DNA of 64,000 bases from Stenotrophomonas humi (GTDB taxonomy: Bacteria; Pseudomonadota; Gammaproteobacteria; Xanthomonadales; Xanthomonadaceae): NCBI RefSeq assembly GCF_001431415.1, contig NZ_LDJI01000004.1, positions 62,001-126,000 of the forward strand, written 5' to 3'. Shown here one piece after another: positions 37,492 to 47,540 of this stretch. Position 1 is the first letter of the stretch. Each line of letters starts with the position of its first letter. The notes beneath the pieces were generated by a model. That model saw only the letters and a program-made list of their open reading frames with translations, searched no databases and was not told where the DNA came from. The translations under genes and the position numbers were made by a program.

Positions 37492-38571
37492 ATGCGTCAT
37501 CCGAAGCGCGCCGCCGGCCATCTGGCTGCCCTGTGTTCCCTCATTCTTCTGGGCGCCTGCGCCAAGACCGACACCGCGCCCGCTGCTGCGGGCGGTACGC
37601 CTGCCGTCGCGGCAGCAGGTGAGGTCAATCTTTACACCACACGCGAGCCGGGCCTGATCCAGCCGCTGCTGGATGCTTTCACCGCCGACACCGGCATCAA
37701 GGTCAATACCGTGCTGCTCAAGGACGGCCTGACCGAGCGTCTGGCCGCAGAAGGCGAGCGCTCCGCCGCCGATGTCCTGATGACCGTGGATACAGGCCGC
37801 CTGCTGGATGTGGTGGAAGCGGGCCACACCCAGGTGGTGGCTTCGGAGGTTCTCAACGCGGCCATCCCGGCCAACCTGCGTGGCGCCGATGGTCAATGGT
37901 TTGCGCTGTCGCTGCGGGATCGCGTGTTGTACGCGGACAAGGACCTGAAGCTGGACGGCTTCACCTATCAGGATCTGGCCGACCCGAAGTGGAAAGGACG
38001 GGTATGCATCCGTTCGGGTCAGCACCCGTACAACACCAGCCTGTTCGCAGCGATGATTGCCCACGACGGTGCCGAGAAAACCGAAGCCTGGCTGCGTGGG
38101 GTGAAGAACAACCTGGCACGCAAGGCAGCAGGTGGCGATCGTGACGTGGCCCGCGACATCCTGGCAGGCATCTGTGACATCGGCATCGCCAATGCCTATT
38201 ACGTCGGCCGCATGAAAAATGCCGAGGAAGGCTCCGAGCAGCGCGCCTGGGGCGAAGCCATCCAGGTGGTACGCCCGGTGTTTGCCGGTGCCGATGGCGG
38301 TACCCACGTCAATATTTCCGGCGCGGCCGTGGCCAAGCATGCGCCGAACCGCGACAACGCGGTCAAGCTGCTGGAATACCTGGTCAGCGATGGTTCGCAG
38401 AGCCTGTATGCGCGCGCCAACTACGAGTACCCGGTCAAGCCTGGCGTTGAACTGGATCCGGTAGTCGCCAGCTTCGGGCCGATGAAGATTGATCCGCTGC
38501 CACTGACCGAGGTGGTCGCCAATCGCAAGCTTGCCAGCGAGCTGGTGGACAAGGTTGGTTTCGACAACTGA
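37492..38571 (+). CDS. fbpA: Iron(III) ABC transporter substrate-binding lipoprotein
   Basis: This 359-residue extracytoplasmic ferric-iron binding protein of the FbpA/FutA type has a lipobox (LLGAC). Segments EVNLYTTREPGLIQPLLDAF, GLTERLAAEGERSAADVLMT and GICDIGIANAYYVGRMKN are typical; the adjacent Tyr pair in NAYYVG is the iron-ligand motif. It heads a three-gene operon preceded by a Fur box, and a terminator-like hairpin separates it from the permease. Confidence 0.92.
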   Translation: MRHPKRAAGHLAALCSLILLGACAKTDTAPAAAGGTPAVAAAGEVNLYTTREPGLIQPLLDAFTADTGIKVNTVLLKDGLTERLAAEGERSAADVLMTVDTGRLLDVVEAGHTQVVASEVLNAAIPANLRGADGQWFALSLRDRVLYADKDLKLDGFTYQDLADPKWKGRVCIRSGQHPYNTSLFAAMIAHDGAEKTEAWLRGVKNNLARKAAGGDRDVARDILAGICDIGIANAYYVGRMKNAEEGSEQRAWGEAIQVVRPVFAGADGGTHVNISGAAVAKHAPNRDNAVKLLEYLVSDGSQSLYARANYEYPVKPGVELDPVVASFGPMKIDPLPLTEVVANRKLASELVDKVGFDN

Positions 38572-38593
38572 GGGCTGCCCGGTGATGCGATCA

Positions 38594-38630
38594 GCCGATG
38601 TCCCTGAGCGGGGCATCGGCGTCGTTTTTT
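38594..38630 (+). terminator. Internal attenuator/terminator between fbpA and fbpB
   Basis: The stem GCCGATGTCCC / GGGGCATCGGC (11 bp, one T-G pair, loop TGAGC) is followed by GTCG and six T. It would let the binding protein be made in excess over the permease and ATPase. Confidence 0.75.
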
Positions 38631-38643
38631 CCGGAGTGGCCGC

Positions 38644-40296
38644 GTGATGATGCGTCGATGGAATCCATGGCTGGTCACGGCTGTGCTGGCGTCCCTGGTC
38701 ATGCTTGCGCCGGTGGTTGCCCTGGCGTTCTCGGCACTGCAGGGCAGTGCGGGCTTGTGGGAGCACCTGTGGGCGAATGTGTTGCCGGTGGCGCTGCGCA
38801 ATACCGTAATGCTGCTGCTGGGGGTTGGCGTGCTGGTCACCGTGCTGGGTACCGGCAGCGCCTGGTTGGTGACGGCATACCGTTTTCCCGGCCAGCGCCT
38901 GTTGAGCTGGGCGCTGTTGCTGCCCTTGGCGGTGCCGACCTATATCGCTGCCTATGCCTACCTGGATGTGCTGCATCCGCTGGGGCCGGTGCAGGGCCTG
39001 ATCCGCGAACTGCTGGGTTACAGCAGTCCACGTGAATTCCGCCTGCCGGACATCCGCCACCTGGCCGGCTGCATCGTGCTGCTGGGTTTCGTGTTGTACC
39101 CCTACGTCTACCTGACCACCCGCGCCTTGTTCATGACCCAGGCTGCAGGTCTGCTGGAAGCGGCGCGGACCCTGGGGGCGACGCCGGCACAGCTGTTCCG
39201 GCAGGTGGCGCTGCCGCTCGCTCGCCCGGCCATTGCGGTCGGCGTGGCATTGGCGCTGCTGGAAGCGCTCAACGACATTGGTGCGTCCGAGTTTCTGGGC
39301 GTACAGACCCTGACTGTCGCCATCTACACCACCTGGGTCAGTCGGGGTGATCTGCCGGGGGCGGCACAGATCGCATTGGCGATGCTGCTGCTGGTGGCGG
39401 TGCTGTTGATGCTCGAAAAGCATGGTCGGCGCCGTCAACGTTATGCCAGCACCTTGCGGCCACGACCCATGCAGCCGCAGACATTGCGTGGCGCCCGCGC
39501 TGCGCTGGCGTTCGCACTGGGCGCCCTGCCGGTGCTGGTGGGTTTTGTGGTGCCTGCGGCCTACCTGGCCTGGGAGGCGATGCAGCGTGTGCGGGATGCC
39601 GGTGTCTCCCCCCAGTTGTTGGGGGCCTTGCAGAACACGCTGGGCATCGCGCTGGCGGCAACCGCGGTGGTGATGGTCGTGGGATTGGCGGTGGCCTGGG
39701 CTTTGCGGCTTGCGCAGGTGCGCCGAGGGGGGCGACTGGCGTCGGCCTGCAGCCGCATCACGTCGCTGGGTTACGCCATTCCCGGCACCGTGCTGGCGAT
39801 CGGCTTGCTGGTGCCAATGGGGGCGCTGGATGCGGTGTTCGCGGAACTGCGCTCCGTCATCGACGGTGGCCGGGCGCAGATGCTGTTGATGGGATCGACG
39901 ATAGCGCTGGTGGTGGCCTACAGCCTGCGCTTTCTGGCGATATCGGTGGGCGGCATCGAGGCGGGCCTGGCGCGCGTGCCGCAATCGCTGGACCAGGCGG
40001 CGGCCAATCTGGGCGAAAGTGCCGGTGGCATGCTGCGACGCGTTCACCTGCCGCTGCTGCGGCCGGCATTTGCCGCGGCGGCGTTGTTGGTGTTTGTGGA
40101 CACCATGAAGGAGCTGCCGGCCACGCTGGTGCTGCGGCCCATGAATTTTGAAACCCTGGCGACCTGGCTGTATGCCGAGGCTGCGCGGGGAACCTATGAG
40201 GAGGGTGCGGTGGCGGCCTTGTTGATCGTATTGAGTGGTCTGCTGCCGGTGATTCTGCTGGCCCGTGCCGGTGCCGCCCACGGAGTGCGGTCATGA
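38644..40296 (+). CDS. fbpB: Iron(III) ABC transporter permease (fused double-domain)
   Basis: This 550-residue inner-membrane protein is made of two fused binding-protein-dependent permease domains with about twelve membrane segments. Each half has an EAA loop for the ATPase: EAARTLGATPAQLFRQVALP in the first and DQAAANLGESAGGMLRRVHLP (split by residue) in the second. The length is normal for FbpB/SfuB. The start is GTG 38644 or ATG 38647. It overlaps fbpC by 4 bases. Confidence 0.93.
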   Translation: MMMRRWNPWLVTAVLASLVMLAPVVALAFSALQGSAGLWEHLWANVLPVALRNTVMLLLGVGVLVTVLGTGSAWLVTAYRFPGQRLLSWALLLPLAVPTYIAAYAYLDVLHPLGPVQGLIRELLGYSSPREFRLPDIRHLAGCIVLLGFVLYPYVYLTTRALFMTQAAGLLEAARTLGATPAQLFRQVALPLARPAIAVGVALALLEALNDIGASEFLGVQTLTVAIYTTWVSRGDLPGAAQIALAMLLLVAVLLMLEKHGRRRQRYASTLRPRPMQPQTLRGARAALAFALGALPVLVGFVVPAAYLAWEAMQRVRDAGVSPQLLGALQNTLGIALAATAVVMVVGLAVAWALRLAQVRRGGRLASACSRITSLGYAIPGTVLAIGLLVPMGALDAVFAELRSVIDGGRAQMLLMGSTIALVVAYSLRFLAISVGGIEAGLARVPQSLDQAAANLGESAGGMLRRVHLPLLRPAFAAAALLVFVDTMKELPATLVLRPMNFETLATWLYAEAARGTYEEGAVAALLIVLSGLLPVILLARAGAAHGVRS

Positions 40297-41291
40297 CCGG
40301 CTTGCCGCAATTGCAGTTGCAGGCGGTGCAGGTCGGCTATGCCGGTGCCGATGGCTTCAAGCCGGTGGTCGATGGTCTGACGCTGCAGCTGGCGCGCGGG
40401 GAAATCGGTTGCCTGCTCGGCGCTTCGGGCTGTGGAAAAACCACGGTGCTGCGCGCCATCAGTGGCTTCGAGCCGTTGCAGCAGGGGCGCATCGTGCTTG
40501 GCGGGCGTGAACTGGATGGCCCGGCCGGCAGTGTGGCCGCACAGAAGCGCCGGGTCGGGATGATGTTCCAGGATTACGCGCTGTTTCCGCATCTGGATGT
40601 CGCCGCCAACGTTGGCTTCGGTTTGCGCGGGGTCGTGCGGGCGAAGCGGCAGCAACGGGTCGCTGCACTGTTGCTGCAGGTCGGGCTGGAAGGGCTGGCT
40701 GGCCGCTATCCGCATGAGCTTTCCGGCGGCCAGCAGCAGCGGGTGGCGTTGGCCCGTGCACTGGCACCGATGCCGGAGCTGCTGTTGCTCGACGAGCCGT
40801 TCTCCAATCTGGATACAAGTACCCGGCAACGGCTGGCCGAGGAGCTGCGGCAACTGCTCAAGGCCACCGGCACGACGGTGCTGATGGTCACCCATGACCA
40901 GTCGGAGGCCTTTGCCATGGCTGACCGTATTGGCGTGATGCAGGGTGGGCGCCTGCTGCAGTGGGACGCGGCGCCGCAGCTGTATCGGGCGCCGGGCGAT
41001 GCGTTCGTCGCCGGTTTCATCGGGCGGGGCGTGGTGCTGCCGGCGGCGCTGCTTGAAATGGGTGAAGGCAGTGTGCTGGTCCGGCCCGAAGACCTGCAGC
41101 CTGATCCGGCCGGCAGCCTGCGTGGCGTGCTGGAGTCGGTGGTGTTCCGCGGCCCGGGCTACAGCGGTTGGGTCCGCCTGCCCGGGGGGCAACGGTTGGC
41201 GCTGGATTTCAATGGGGCGACCGCCCCGGTGGCGGGGGAGAGCATTGCCCTGCGGTGGACGAATTCCGCACCGGTACGCTTCGCGGGCTAG
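40293..41291 (+). CDS. fbpC: Iron(III) ABC transporter ATP-binding protein
   Basis: This 332-residue ATPase has Walker A (GASGCGKTT), Q-loop (MMFQDYALFPHL), signature (LSGGQQQR), Walker B (LLLLDEPFSNLD) and H-loop (VTHDQ). A C-terminal TOBE-like regulatory domain (SVLVRPEDLQPDPAGSLRGV) follows, as in FbpC. It completes the transporter and ends 73 bases before tgt. Confidence 0.94.
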   Translation: MTGLPQLQLQAVQVGYAGADGFKPVVDGLTLQLARGEIGCLLGASGCGKTTVLRAISGFEPLQQGRIVLGGRELDGPAGSVAAQKRRVGMMFQDYALFPHLDVAANVGFGLRGVVRAKRQQRVAALLLQVGLEGLAGRYPHELSGGQQQRVALARALAPMPELLLLDEPFSNLDTSTRQRLAEELRQLLKATGTTVLMVTHDQSEAFAMADRIGVMQGGRLLQWDAAPQLYRAPGDAFVAGFIGRGVVLPAALLEMGEGSVLVRPEDLQPDPAGSLRGVLESVVFRGPGYSGWVRLPGGQRLALDFNGATAPVAGESIALRWTNSAPVRFAG

Positions 41292-41352
41292 GTGCCGTGG
41301 GCGCGATTCGCCCCGGCGCCGCATATCCGCGACAATTGCACGTATCCGATAG

Positions 41353-42504
<1,152 letters not shown>

Positions 42505-42513
42505 CAGCGCGTT

Positions 42514-42545
42514 CACGCCGCCCGGGACGATGTCCCGGGGGCGTG
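42514..42545 (+). promoter_or_regulatory. Strong hairpin between tgt and yajC
   Basis: CCCGGGAC-GAT-GTCCCGGG (42521-42539) extends to a lower stem CACGCC / GGCGTG. There is no T tract, so it may be an mRNA-stabilising or weak pausing element rather than a terminator. Confidence 0.5.
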
Positions 42546-42628
42546 GCATACTTCACGGCTGACCCCCGTTTCGTGGTGACTTCCGGCCCCAGGCCGGGCC
42601 GGTTGCCGCCCAACACCAAGGACACAAG

Positions 42629-42955
42629 ATGAATCTGATGGCTATCTTCCTCCCCGTCGCACAGGCCGCTCCGGCCCCGGGCATGGGCACCTTCCTGCTG
42701 CCGATCGCGCTGATCGCAGTGATGTACTTCCTGATGATCCGCCCGCAGATGAAGCGCCAGAAGGAACACAAGGCGATGCTGGAAAAGATCTCCAAGGGCG
42801 ACGAAGTGCTGACCTCCGGCGGCATCGCTGGCGTGGTCACCGACATCGGCGACAACTTCATCACCGTGGAAGTGGCCGACAACGTCCGCATCCGCGTGCA
42901 GAAGGCTTCCGTCGGCAACGTCCTGCCCAAGGGCACGCTGAAGTCTGCTGCCTGA
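42629..42955 (+). CDS. yajC: Sec translocase accessory subunit YajC
   Basis: This 108-residue inner-membrane protein has one segment (FLLPIALIAVMYFLMI) followed by the conserved RPQMKRQKEHKAMLEKISKG and DEVLTSGGIAGVVTDI. It associates with SecDF. The order tgt-yajC-secD-secF is the conserved gammaproteobacterial cluster. Confidence 0.96.
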   Translation: MNLMAIFLPVAQAAPAPGMGTFLLPIALIAVMYFLMIRPQMKRQKEHKAMLEKISKGDEVLTSGGIAGVVTDIGDNFITVEVADNVRIRVQKASVGNVLPKGTLKSAA

Positions 42956-43015
42956 GACTGAGTTTCCTTTCCGTCATGTCGTGACGCCGGGGAAGGCGTC
43001 ACGCAGGAATCCGCA

Positions 43016-44860
43016 ATGCTCGAATTTCCACGCTGGAAGTACTTCCTGATCCTGATCGTCCTGGCGGTCAGCACGCTGTACGCGCTGCCAAACATCTATC
43101 AGAAGGATCCGTCCGTACAGATCACCGCCAGCCGTGGCGGGCAGGTCGATGACGCACTCAAGCAGCGCGTCACCGCTGCACTGACCGAAGCTGGCGTTGT
43201 GCCCAAGTCGGTGGAAGAGGAGGGCGAGAACAACCTGATCGTCCGCCTGTCCTCGCTTGACGCGCAGTCCAAGGCCGCCCAGGTGCTGCGTGATACGACC
43301 GGTGAGAACTACTCGGTTGCCCTGAACCTTGCTTCGACCGTGCCGGATTGGCTGTCCAATCTGGGCGGCAAGCCGATGGTGCTGGGCCTGGACCTGGTGG
43401 GCGGTGTTCACTTCGCCCTGCAGGTCGACCAGAAAGCCGCGGTGGACAAGCGCTTCGAGGCGTTCACCGAAGACGTGCGCACCACGCTGCGTGACAACCG
43501 TGTGTCTTACCGCTCGGTGGAGCGTCGCGGCGAGAGCGACATCCAGGTCGCCCTGGCCAATGCCGCCGATGCCGACAAGGCCAGGGCTGCGCTGGCCAAG
43601 GCGCAGCCGACCTTCACCTACTCGGTGAACGGTGACCGCATCACCATCAGCGTGCCGCAGACGGAGATGACCCAGATCGCCTCCGGTGCCATCGAGCAGA
43701 ACCTGACCACGTTGCGCAACCGCGTCAACGAGCTGGGTGTTGCCGAGCCGATCATCCAGCGCCAGGGCGAAGACCGCATCGTGGTCGAACTGCCGGGCGT
43801 GCAGGACACGGCCGAAGCCAAGCGCATGATCGGTGCGACCGCCACGCTCGAATACCGTGCGGTGGTGGATGGCAATGCGCAGGACGCCGTCACCAGTGGT
43901 CGCATCCCGCCGGAAGCCAAGCTGTACCGCGACCGTAACGGCAACCCGGTGCTGTTGAACAAGCGCACCATCGTTACCGGTGACCAGATGGTTTCGGCCA
44001 CGACCAGCACTGATCAGAACGGCATGCCGGCCGTCAGCGTCAAGCTGAACAGTGTCGGCGGCCAGCGCATGTTCGATTTCACCAGCGGCAATGTCGGCAA
44101 GCCGATGGCGGTGGTGTACACCGAGCGCATTCCGCAGGTGACCGTGGTCAATGGCGAAGAGCAGCGCAGCTTCCGCGTCAAGGAAGAAGTGATCTCGGTG
44201 GCCAACATCAATGGTGTGTTCGGCAAGGAGTTCCAGACCACTGGCCTGGAGAAGACCGAGGCCGACAGCCTGTCCAAGCTGCTGCGCGCCGGTTCACTGG
44301 CCGCACCGATGGACTTCGTCGAGGAATACGTGATTGGCCCGAGCCTGGGTAAGGAGAACGTGGATCGCGGCGTCAAGGCGGTGGTGTTCTCGTTCGTGTT
44401 CACCCTGGTGTTCTTCACCATCTACTACCGCATGTTCGGCGCGATCACCTCGGTGGCGCTGCTGTTCAACCTGCTGATCGTGGTCGCGGTGATGTCGATG
44501 TTCGGCGCAACGATGACCCTGCCTGGCTTCGCCGGCTTGGCGTTGTCGGTGGGCCTGTCGGTGGATGCCAACGTGCTGATCAACGAGCGTATCCGTGAAG
44601 AGCTGCGGTTGGGCATGCCGGCCAAGGCCGCCATTGCCGCCGGTTATGAGAAGGCCTCGGGCACCATCCTCGACGCCAACCTTACCGGCCTGATCGTCGG
44701 CGTCGCGCTGTACGCGTTTGGTACCGGCCCGCTGAAGGGCTTCGCGTTGACCATGATCATCGGTATTTTCGCCTCGATGTTCACTGCGATCACCGTGTCG
44801 CGTGCACTGGCGGTGCTGATCTATGGTCGCCGCAAGAAGCTCCAGTCCGTAGCGATCTAA
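43016..44860 (+). CDS. secD: Protein translocase subunit SecD
   Basis: This 614-residue inner-membrane subunit uses the proton motive force to complete protein export. A first membrane segment (ILIVLAVSTLYALPNIY) and a large periplasmic P1 region with the GLDLVGGVHF motif are followed by five C-terminal segments (VVFSFVFTLVFFTIYYRMFG, ALSVGLSVDANVLINERIRE with the key Asp). Length is normal. It is separated from secF by a terminator-like hairpin. Confidence 0.96.
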   Translation: MLEFPRWKYFLILIVLAVSTLYALPNIYQKDPSVQITASRGGQVDDALKQRVTAALTEAGVVPKSVEEEGENNLIVRLSSLDAQSKAAQVLRDTTGENYSVALNLASTVPDWLSNLGGKPMVLGLDLVGGVHFALQVDQKAAVDKRFEAFTEDVRTTLRDNRVSYRSVERRGESDIQVALANAADADKARAALAKAQPTFTYSVNGDRITISVPQTEMTQIASGAIEQNLTTLRNRVNELGVAEPIIQRQGEDRIVVELPGVQDTAEAKRMIGATATLEYRAVVDGNAQDAVTSGRIPPEAKLYRDRNGNPVLLNKRTIVTGDQMVSATTSTDQNGMPAVSVKLNSVGGQRMFDFTSGNVGKPMAVVYTERIPQVTVVNGEEQRSFRVKEEVISVANINGVFGKEFQTTGLEKTEADSLSKLLRAGSLAAPMDFVEEYVIGPSLGKENVDRGVKAVVFSFVFTLVFFTIYYRMFGAITSVALLFNLLIVVAVMSMFGATMTLPGFAGLALSVGLSVDANVLINERIREELRLGMPAKAAIAAGYEKASGTILDANLTGLIVGVALYAFGTGPLKGFALTMIIGIFASMFTAITVSRALAVLIYGRRKKLQSVAI

Positions 44861-44876
44861 AGCGAATCCCTTCGCA

Positions 44877-44906
44877 AAAGCCCGCACATCCGTGTGCGGG
44901 TTTTTT
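44877..44906 (+). terminator. Terminator-like hairpin between secD and secF
   Basis: The stem CCCGCACA-TCCG-TGTGCGGG (44881-44900) is followed directly by six T, 16 bases after the secD stop and 16 before the secF start. It looks like a complete intrinsic terminator inside the operon. Confidence 0.8.
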
Positions 44907-44921
44907 AAGGAAAATCCTTGC

Positions 44922-45890
44922 ATGAAACTGTTTCCGCTTCATATCGTCCCGAACGACACCAACATCGACTTCATGCGTCACCGCAAGCCCGTGCTTGCGC
45001 TGATGGTGTTCCTGTTGCTGGTTTCGGTCGCGATCATTGGTTTCAAGGGTTTCAACTACGCGCTGGAGTTCACCGGCGGCACCGTGGTGCGTACCCACTT
45101 TGAAAAGACCATCAACGCCGATGACGTGCGTGAAAGCCTGGCCAAGGCCGGCTTTGAGAACGCGCAGGTGCAGAGCGTGGGTGGCGGCAACGACGTGATG
45201 ATCCGTCTGCAGCCGGACGGCGAACACAACAACGCCGCCGATGCCGCGCAGCAGGTGGCTGAGAAAGTCCGTCAGGCAGTGACCACGGCCGACAATGTGG
45301 CCACGGTGCAGCCCGGCGAGTTCGTTGGCCCGCAGGTGGGCAAGGACCTGGCGATGAACGGCGTGTACGCCACGTTGTTCATGGTGATCGGCTTCCTGAT
45401 CTACATCGCCGCGCGCTTTGAGTGGAAGTTCGCGATGGTGGCCAGCATCACCGCGTTCTTCGACCTGATCCTGACCGTGGCGTACATGTCGTTGGTCGGC
45501 CGCGAGTTCGACCTGACCGTGTTGGCCGGTATGTTGTCGGTGATGGGCTTTGCCATCAACGACATCATCGTGGTGTTCGATCGCGTGCGTGAGAACTTCC
45601 GCAGCCTGCGCGTGGATTCGCTGGAAGTGCTGAACCGCTCGATCAACCAGACGCTGTCGCGTACGGTGATCACCGCGGTGCTGTTCTTCCTGTCGGCACT
45701 GGCGCTGTACATCTATGGCGGCGAGTCGATGGAAGGCCTGGCCGAAACCCACATGGTGGGTGCGGTGATCGTGGTTATTTCCTCGGTCATCGTGGCGGTG
45801 CCGTTGTTGAGCATCGGCCCGTTCAAGGTCAGCAAGCAGGACCTGCTGCCCAAGGCCCGCGACGAGGAAGAGCTGGCCCGTCGTCCCTGA
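44922..45890 (+). CDS. secF: Protein translocase subunit SecF
   Basis: This 322-residue partner of SecD has six membrane segments. Signature segments are [16 protein letters not shown] (FTGG motif), [20 protein letters not shown] and [20 protein letters not shown]. Start ATG 44922 ([18 protein letters not shown]) is preferred; the frame is open 30 bases upstream but that part is the terminator T tract. A strong terminator follows. Confidence 0.96.
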   Translation: MKLFPLHIVPNDTNIDFMRHRKPVLALMVFLLLVSVAIIGFKGFNYALEFTGGTVVRTHFEKTINADDVRESLAKAGFENAQVQSVGGGNDVMIRLQPDGEHNNAADAAQQVAEKVRQAVTTADNVATVQPGEFVGPQVGKDLAMNGVYATLFMVIGFLIYIAARFEWKFAMVASITAFFDLILTVAYMSLVGREFDLTVLAGMLSVMGFAINDIIVVFDRVRENFRSLRVDSLEVLNRSINQTLSRTVITAVLFFLSALALYIYGGESMEGLAETHMVGAVIVVISSVIVAVPLLSIGPFKVSKQDLLPKARDEEELARRP

Positions 45891-45910
45891 CGGTTCAGCC
45901 CTCGATACGC

Positions 45911-45942
45911 AGAAAAGCCGCGCCCAGCGCGGCTTTTCTTTT
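45911..45942 (+). terminator. Intrinsic terminator after secF
   Basis: A perfect 13-bp stem (AGAAAAGCCGCGC / GCGCGGCTTTTCT, loop CCA) ends in a T run, 20 bases after the secF stop. Confidence 0.9.
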
Positions 45943-46096
45943 GCCGGGCCCAGCCGGCCCGGCGAAGAATTCCATGCGGTGGCGTCGGTTGTGTTCGCTG
46001 CGGGCGCACACTACGATCCTCCCGGTTCAGCGTCTGCCGGTGATCCCTGCTGCCGTCAGGCGTCGTTGTTTTCCTGCTTACCTAGTTGAGGTTTTC

Positions 46097-47356
46097 ATGG
46101 TCATCAAACCGCGTGTGCGCGGCTTCATCTGCGTCACCACCCATCCGACCGGTTGCGACGCGGCGGTCAAGGAGCAGATCGACTACATCGCTGCCCAGCC
46201 CAAGCTGACCAACGGCCCTAAGAAGGTGCTGGTACTGGGGGCATCGACCGGCTATGGCCTGGCTGCACGTATCAAGGCCGCTTTCGGTAGCGACGCCGCC
46301 ACGCTGGGCGTGTTCTTCGAACGCCCGGGCAGCGAGACCAAGCCGGGTACTGCAGGCTGGTACAACTCGGCTGCGTTCGAGAAGTACGCACACCAGGCCG
46401 GCCTGTACGCACGCAGCGTCAACGGCGATGCGTTCTCCGATGAGGTGAAGCAGAAAGTCATCGAGATCATCAAGGCCGACCTCGGCCAGGTGGATCAGGT
46501 GGTTTACAGCCTGGCCGCGCCGCGTCGCAAACATCCGAAGACCGGTGAAATCATCACCTCCACGCTCAAGCCGATCGGCGCGCCGATCACCCTGCGTGGT
46601 CTGGATACGGACAAGGAAGTGCTGACCGAGACCACGCTGCAGCCGGCCACTGCCGAAGAGATCGCCGGCACCGTGCAGGTGATGGGTGGCGAAGACTGGC
46701 AGATGTGGATCGACGCGCTGCTGGAAGCCGGCGTGCTGGCCCCGGGCGCGACCACCACCGCGTTCACCTATGTCGGCGAAGAGATCACCCAGGCCATTTA
46801 TTGGAACGGCTCCATCGGCGCAGCCAAGAAGGACCTGGACAACAAGGTGCTGGATATCCGCAGCAAGCTGCAGGCCATCGGCGGTGACGCACGCGTGTCT
46901 GTGCTCAAGGCCGTGGTGACCCAGGCCAGCTCGGCCATCCCGACCATGCCGTTGTATCTGTCGCTGCTGTTCAAGGTGATGAAAGAGCAGGGCACGCATG
47001 AAGGCTGCATCGAGCAGCTGGATACCTTGTACGACATCCTTTACAACGGCGCGCAGGGCAGCAGCAATGCAGCTGACCACATCCGCCACGCACTGGTCGA
47101 CGGCAAGGGGCGTGAGATCGCACTGGTGGACGGCGAAGGTCGCCTGCGTGCGGACTACAAGGAAATGGCGCCGGAAGTGCAGTCCAAGGTGCTGGAGCTG
47201 TGGCCGCAGGTGACCAACGAAAACCTGTACGAGATCAGCGACCTTGCCGGCTACAAGGCGGATTTCCTGCGCTTGTTCGGGTTTGGTATCGACGGCGTGG
47301 ATTACGACGCCGACGTGAATCCGGATGTGGCGATCCCGGGGATCGTCGAGGTCTGA
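46097..47356 (+). CDS. fabV: Trans-2-enoyl-CoA/ACP reductase FabV
   Basis: This 419-residue NADH-dependent enoyl reductase catalyses the last step of fatty-acid elongation and is naturally resistant to triclosan. It has the N-terminal [20 protein letters not shown], the cofactor loop [15 protein letters not shown], and the active-site Yx8K ([10 protein letters not shown]). Length is normal. Start ATG 46097 ([12 protein letters not shown]) is canonical. It stands alone between two terminators. Confidence 0.96.
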   Translation: MVIKPRVRGFICVTTHPTGCDAAVKEQIDYIAAQPKLTNGPKKVLVLGASTGYGLAARIKAAFGSDAATLGVFFERPGSETKPGTAGWYNSAAFEKYAHQAGLYARSVNGDAFSDEVKQKVIEIIKADLGQVDQVVYSLAAPRRKHPKTGEIITSTLKPIGAPITLRGLDTDKEVLTETTLQPATAEEIAGTVQVMGGEDWQMWIDALLEAGVLAPGATTTAFTYVGEEITQAIYWNGSIGAAKKDLDNKVLDIRSKLQAIGGDARVSVLKAVVTQASSAIPTMPLYLSLLFKVMKEQGTHEGCIEQLDTLYDILYNGAQGSSNAADHIRHALVDGKGREIALVDGEGRLRADYKEMAPEVQSKVLELWPQVTNENLYEISDLAGYKADFLRLFGFGIDGVDYDADVNPDVAIPGIVEV

Positions 47357-47373
47357 TCGTCGGGTTTTGCTGG

Positions 47374-47410
47374 AAACAAGAAGGCCGCGCATTGCGCGGC
47401 CTTCTTGTTT
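47374..47410 (+). terminator. Intrinsic terminator after fabV
   Basis: A perfect 17-bp stem (AAACAAGAAGGCCGCGC / GCGCGGCCTTCTTGTTT) with an ATT loop lies 18 bases after the stop. Confidence 0.92.
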
Positions 47411-47540
47411 GGGGCTTCAGGAGTTGGAGCTGCTTTCAGTGCTGAGAGTTGTTTTCCGTGTGGAGGGCAAGCTTCCCGCCAGCGAATCCGCGAATCTGAA
47501 AACCAACAAATCAGCGAGCCACCAAACCACCAACCCCTCC

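Noticed and set aside
37342..40281. A 979-codon open frame on the minus strand across the iron transporter
   Set aside because: It runs antisense through fbpA and fbpB and has the Arg/His/Gln-rich composition of a high-GC shadow frame.
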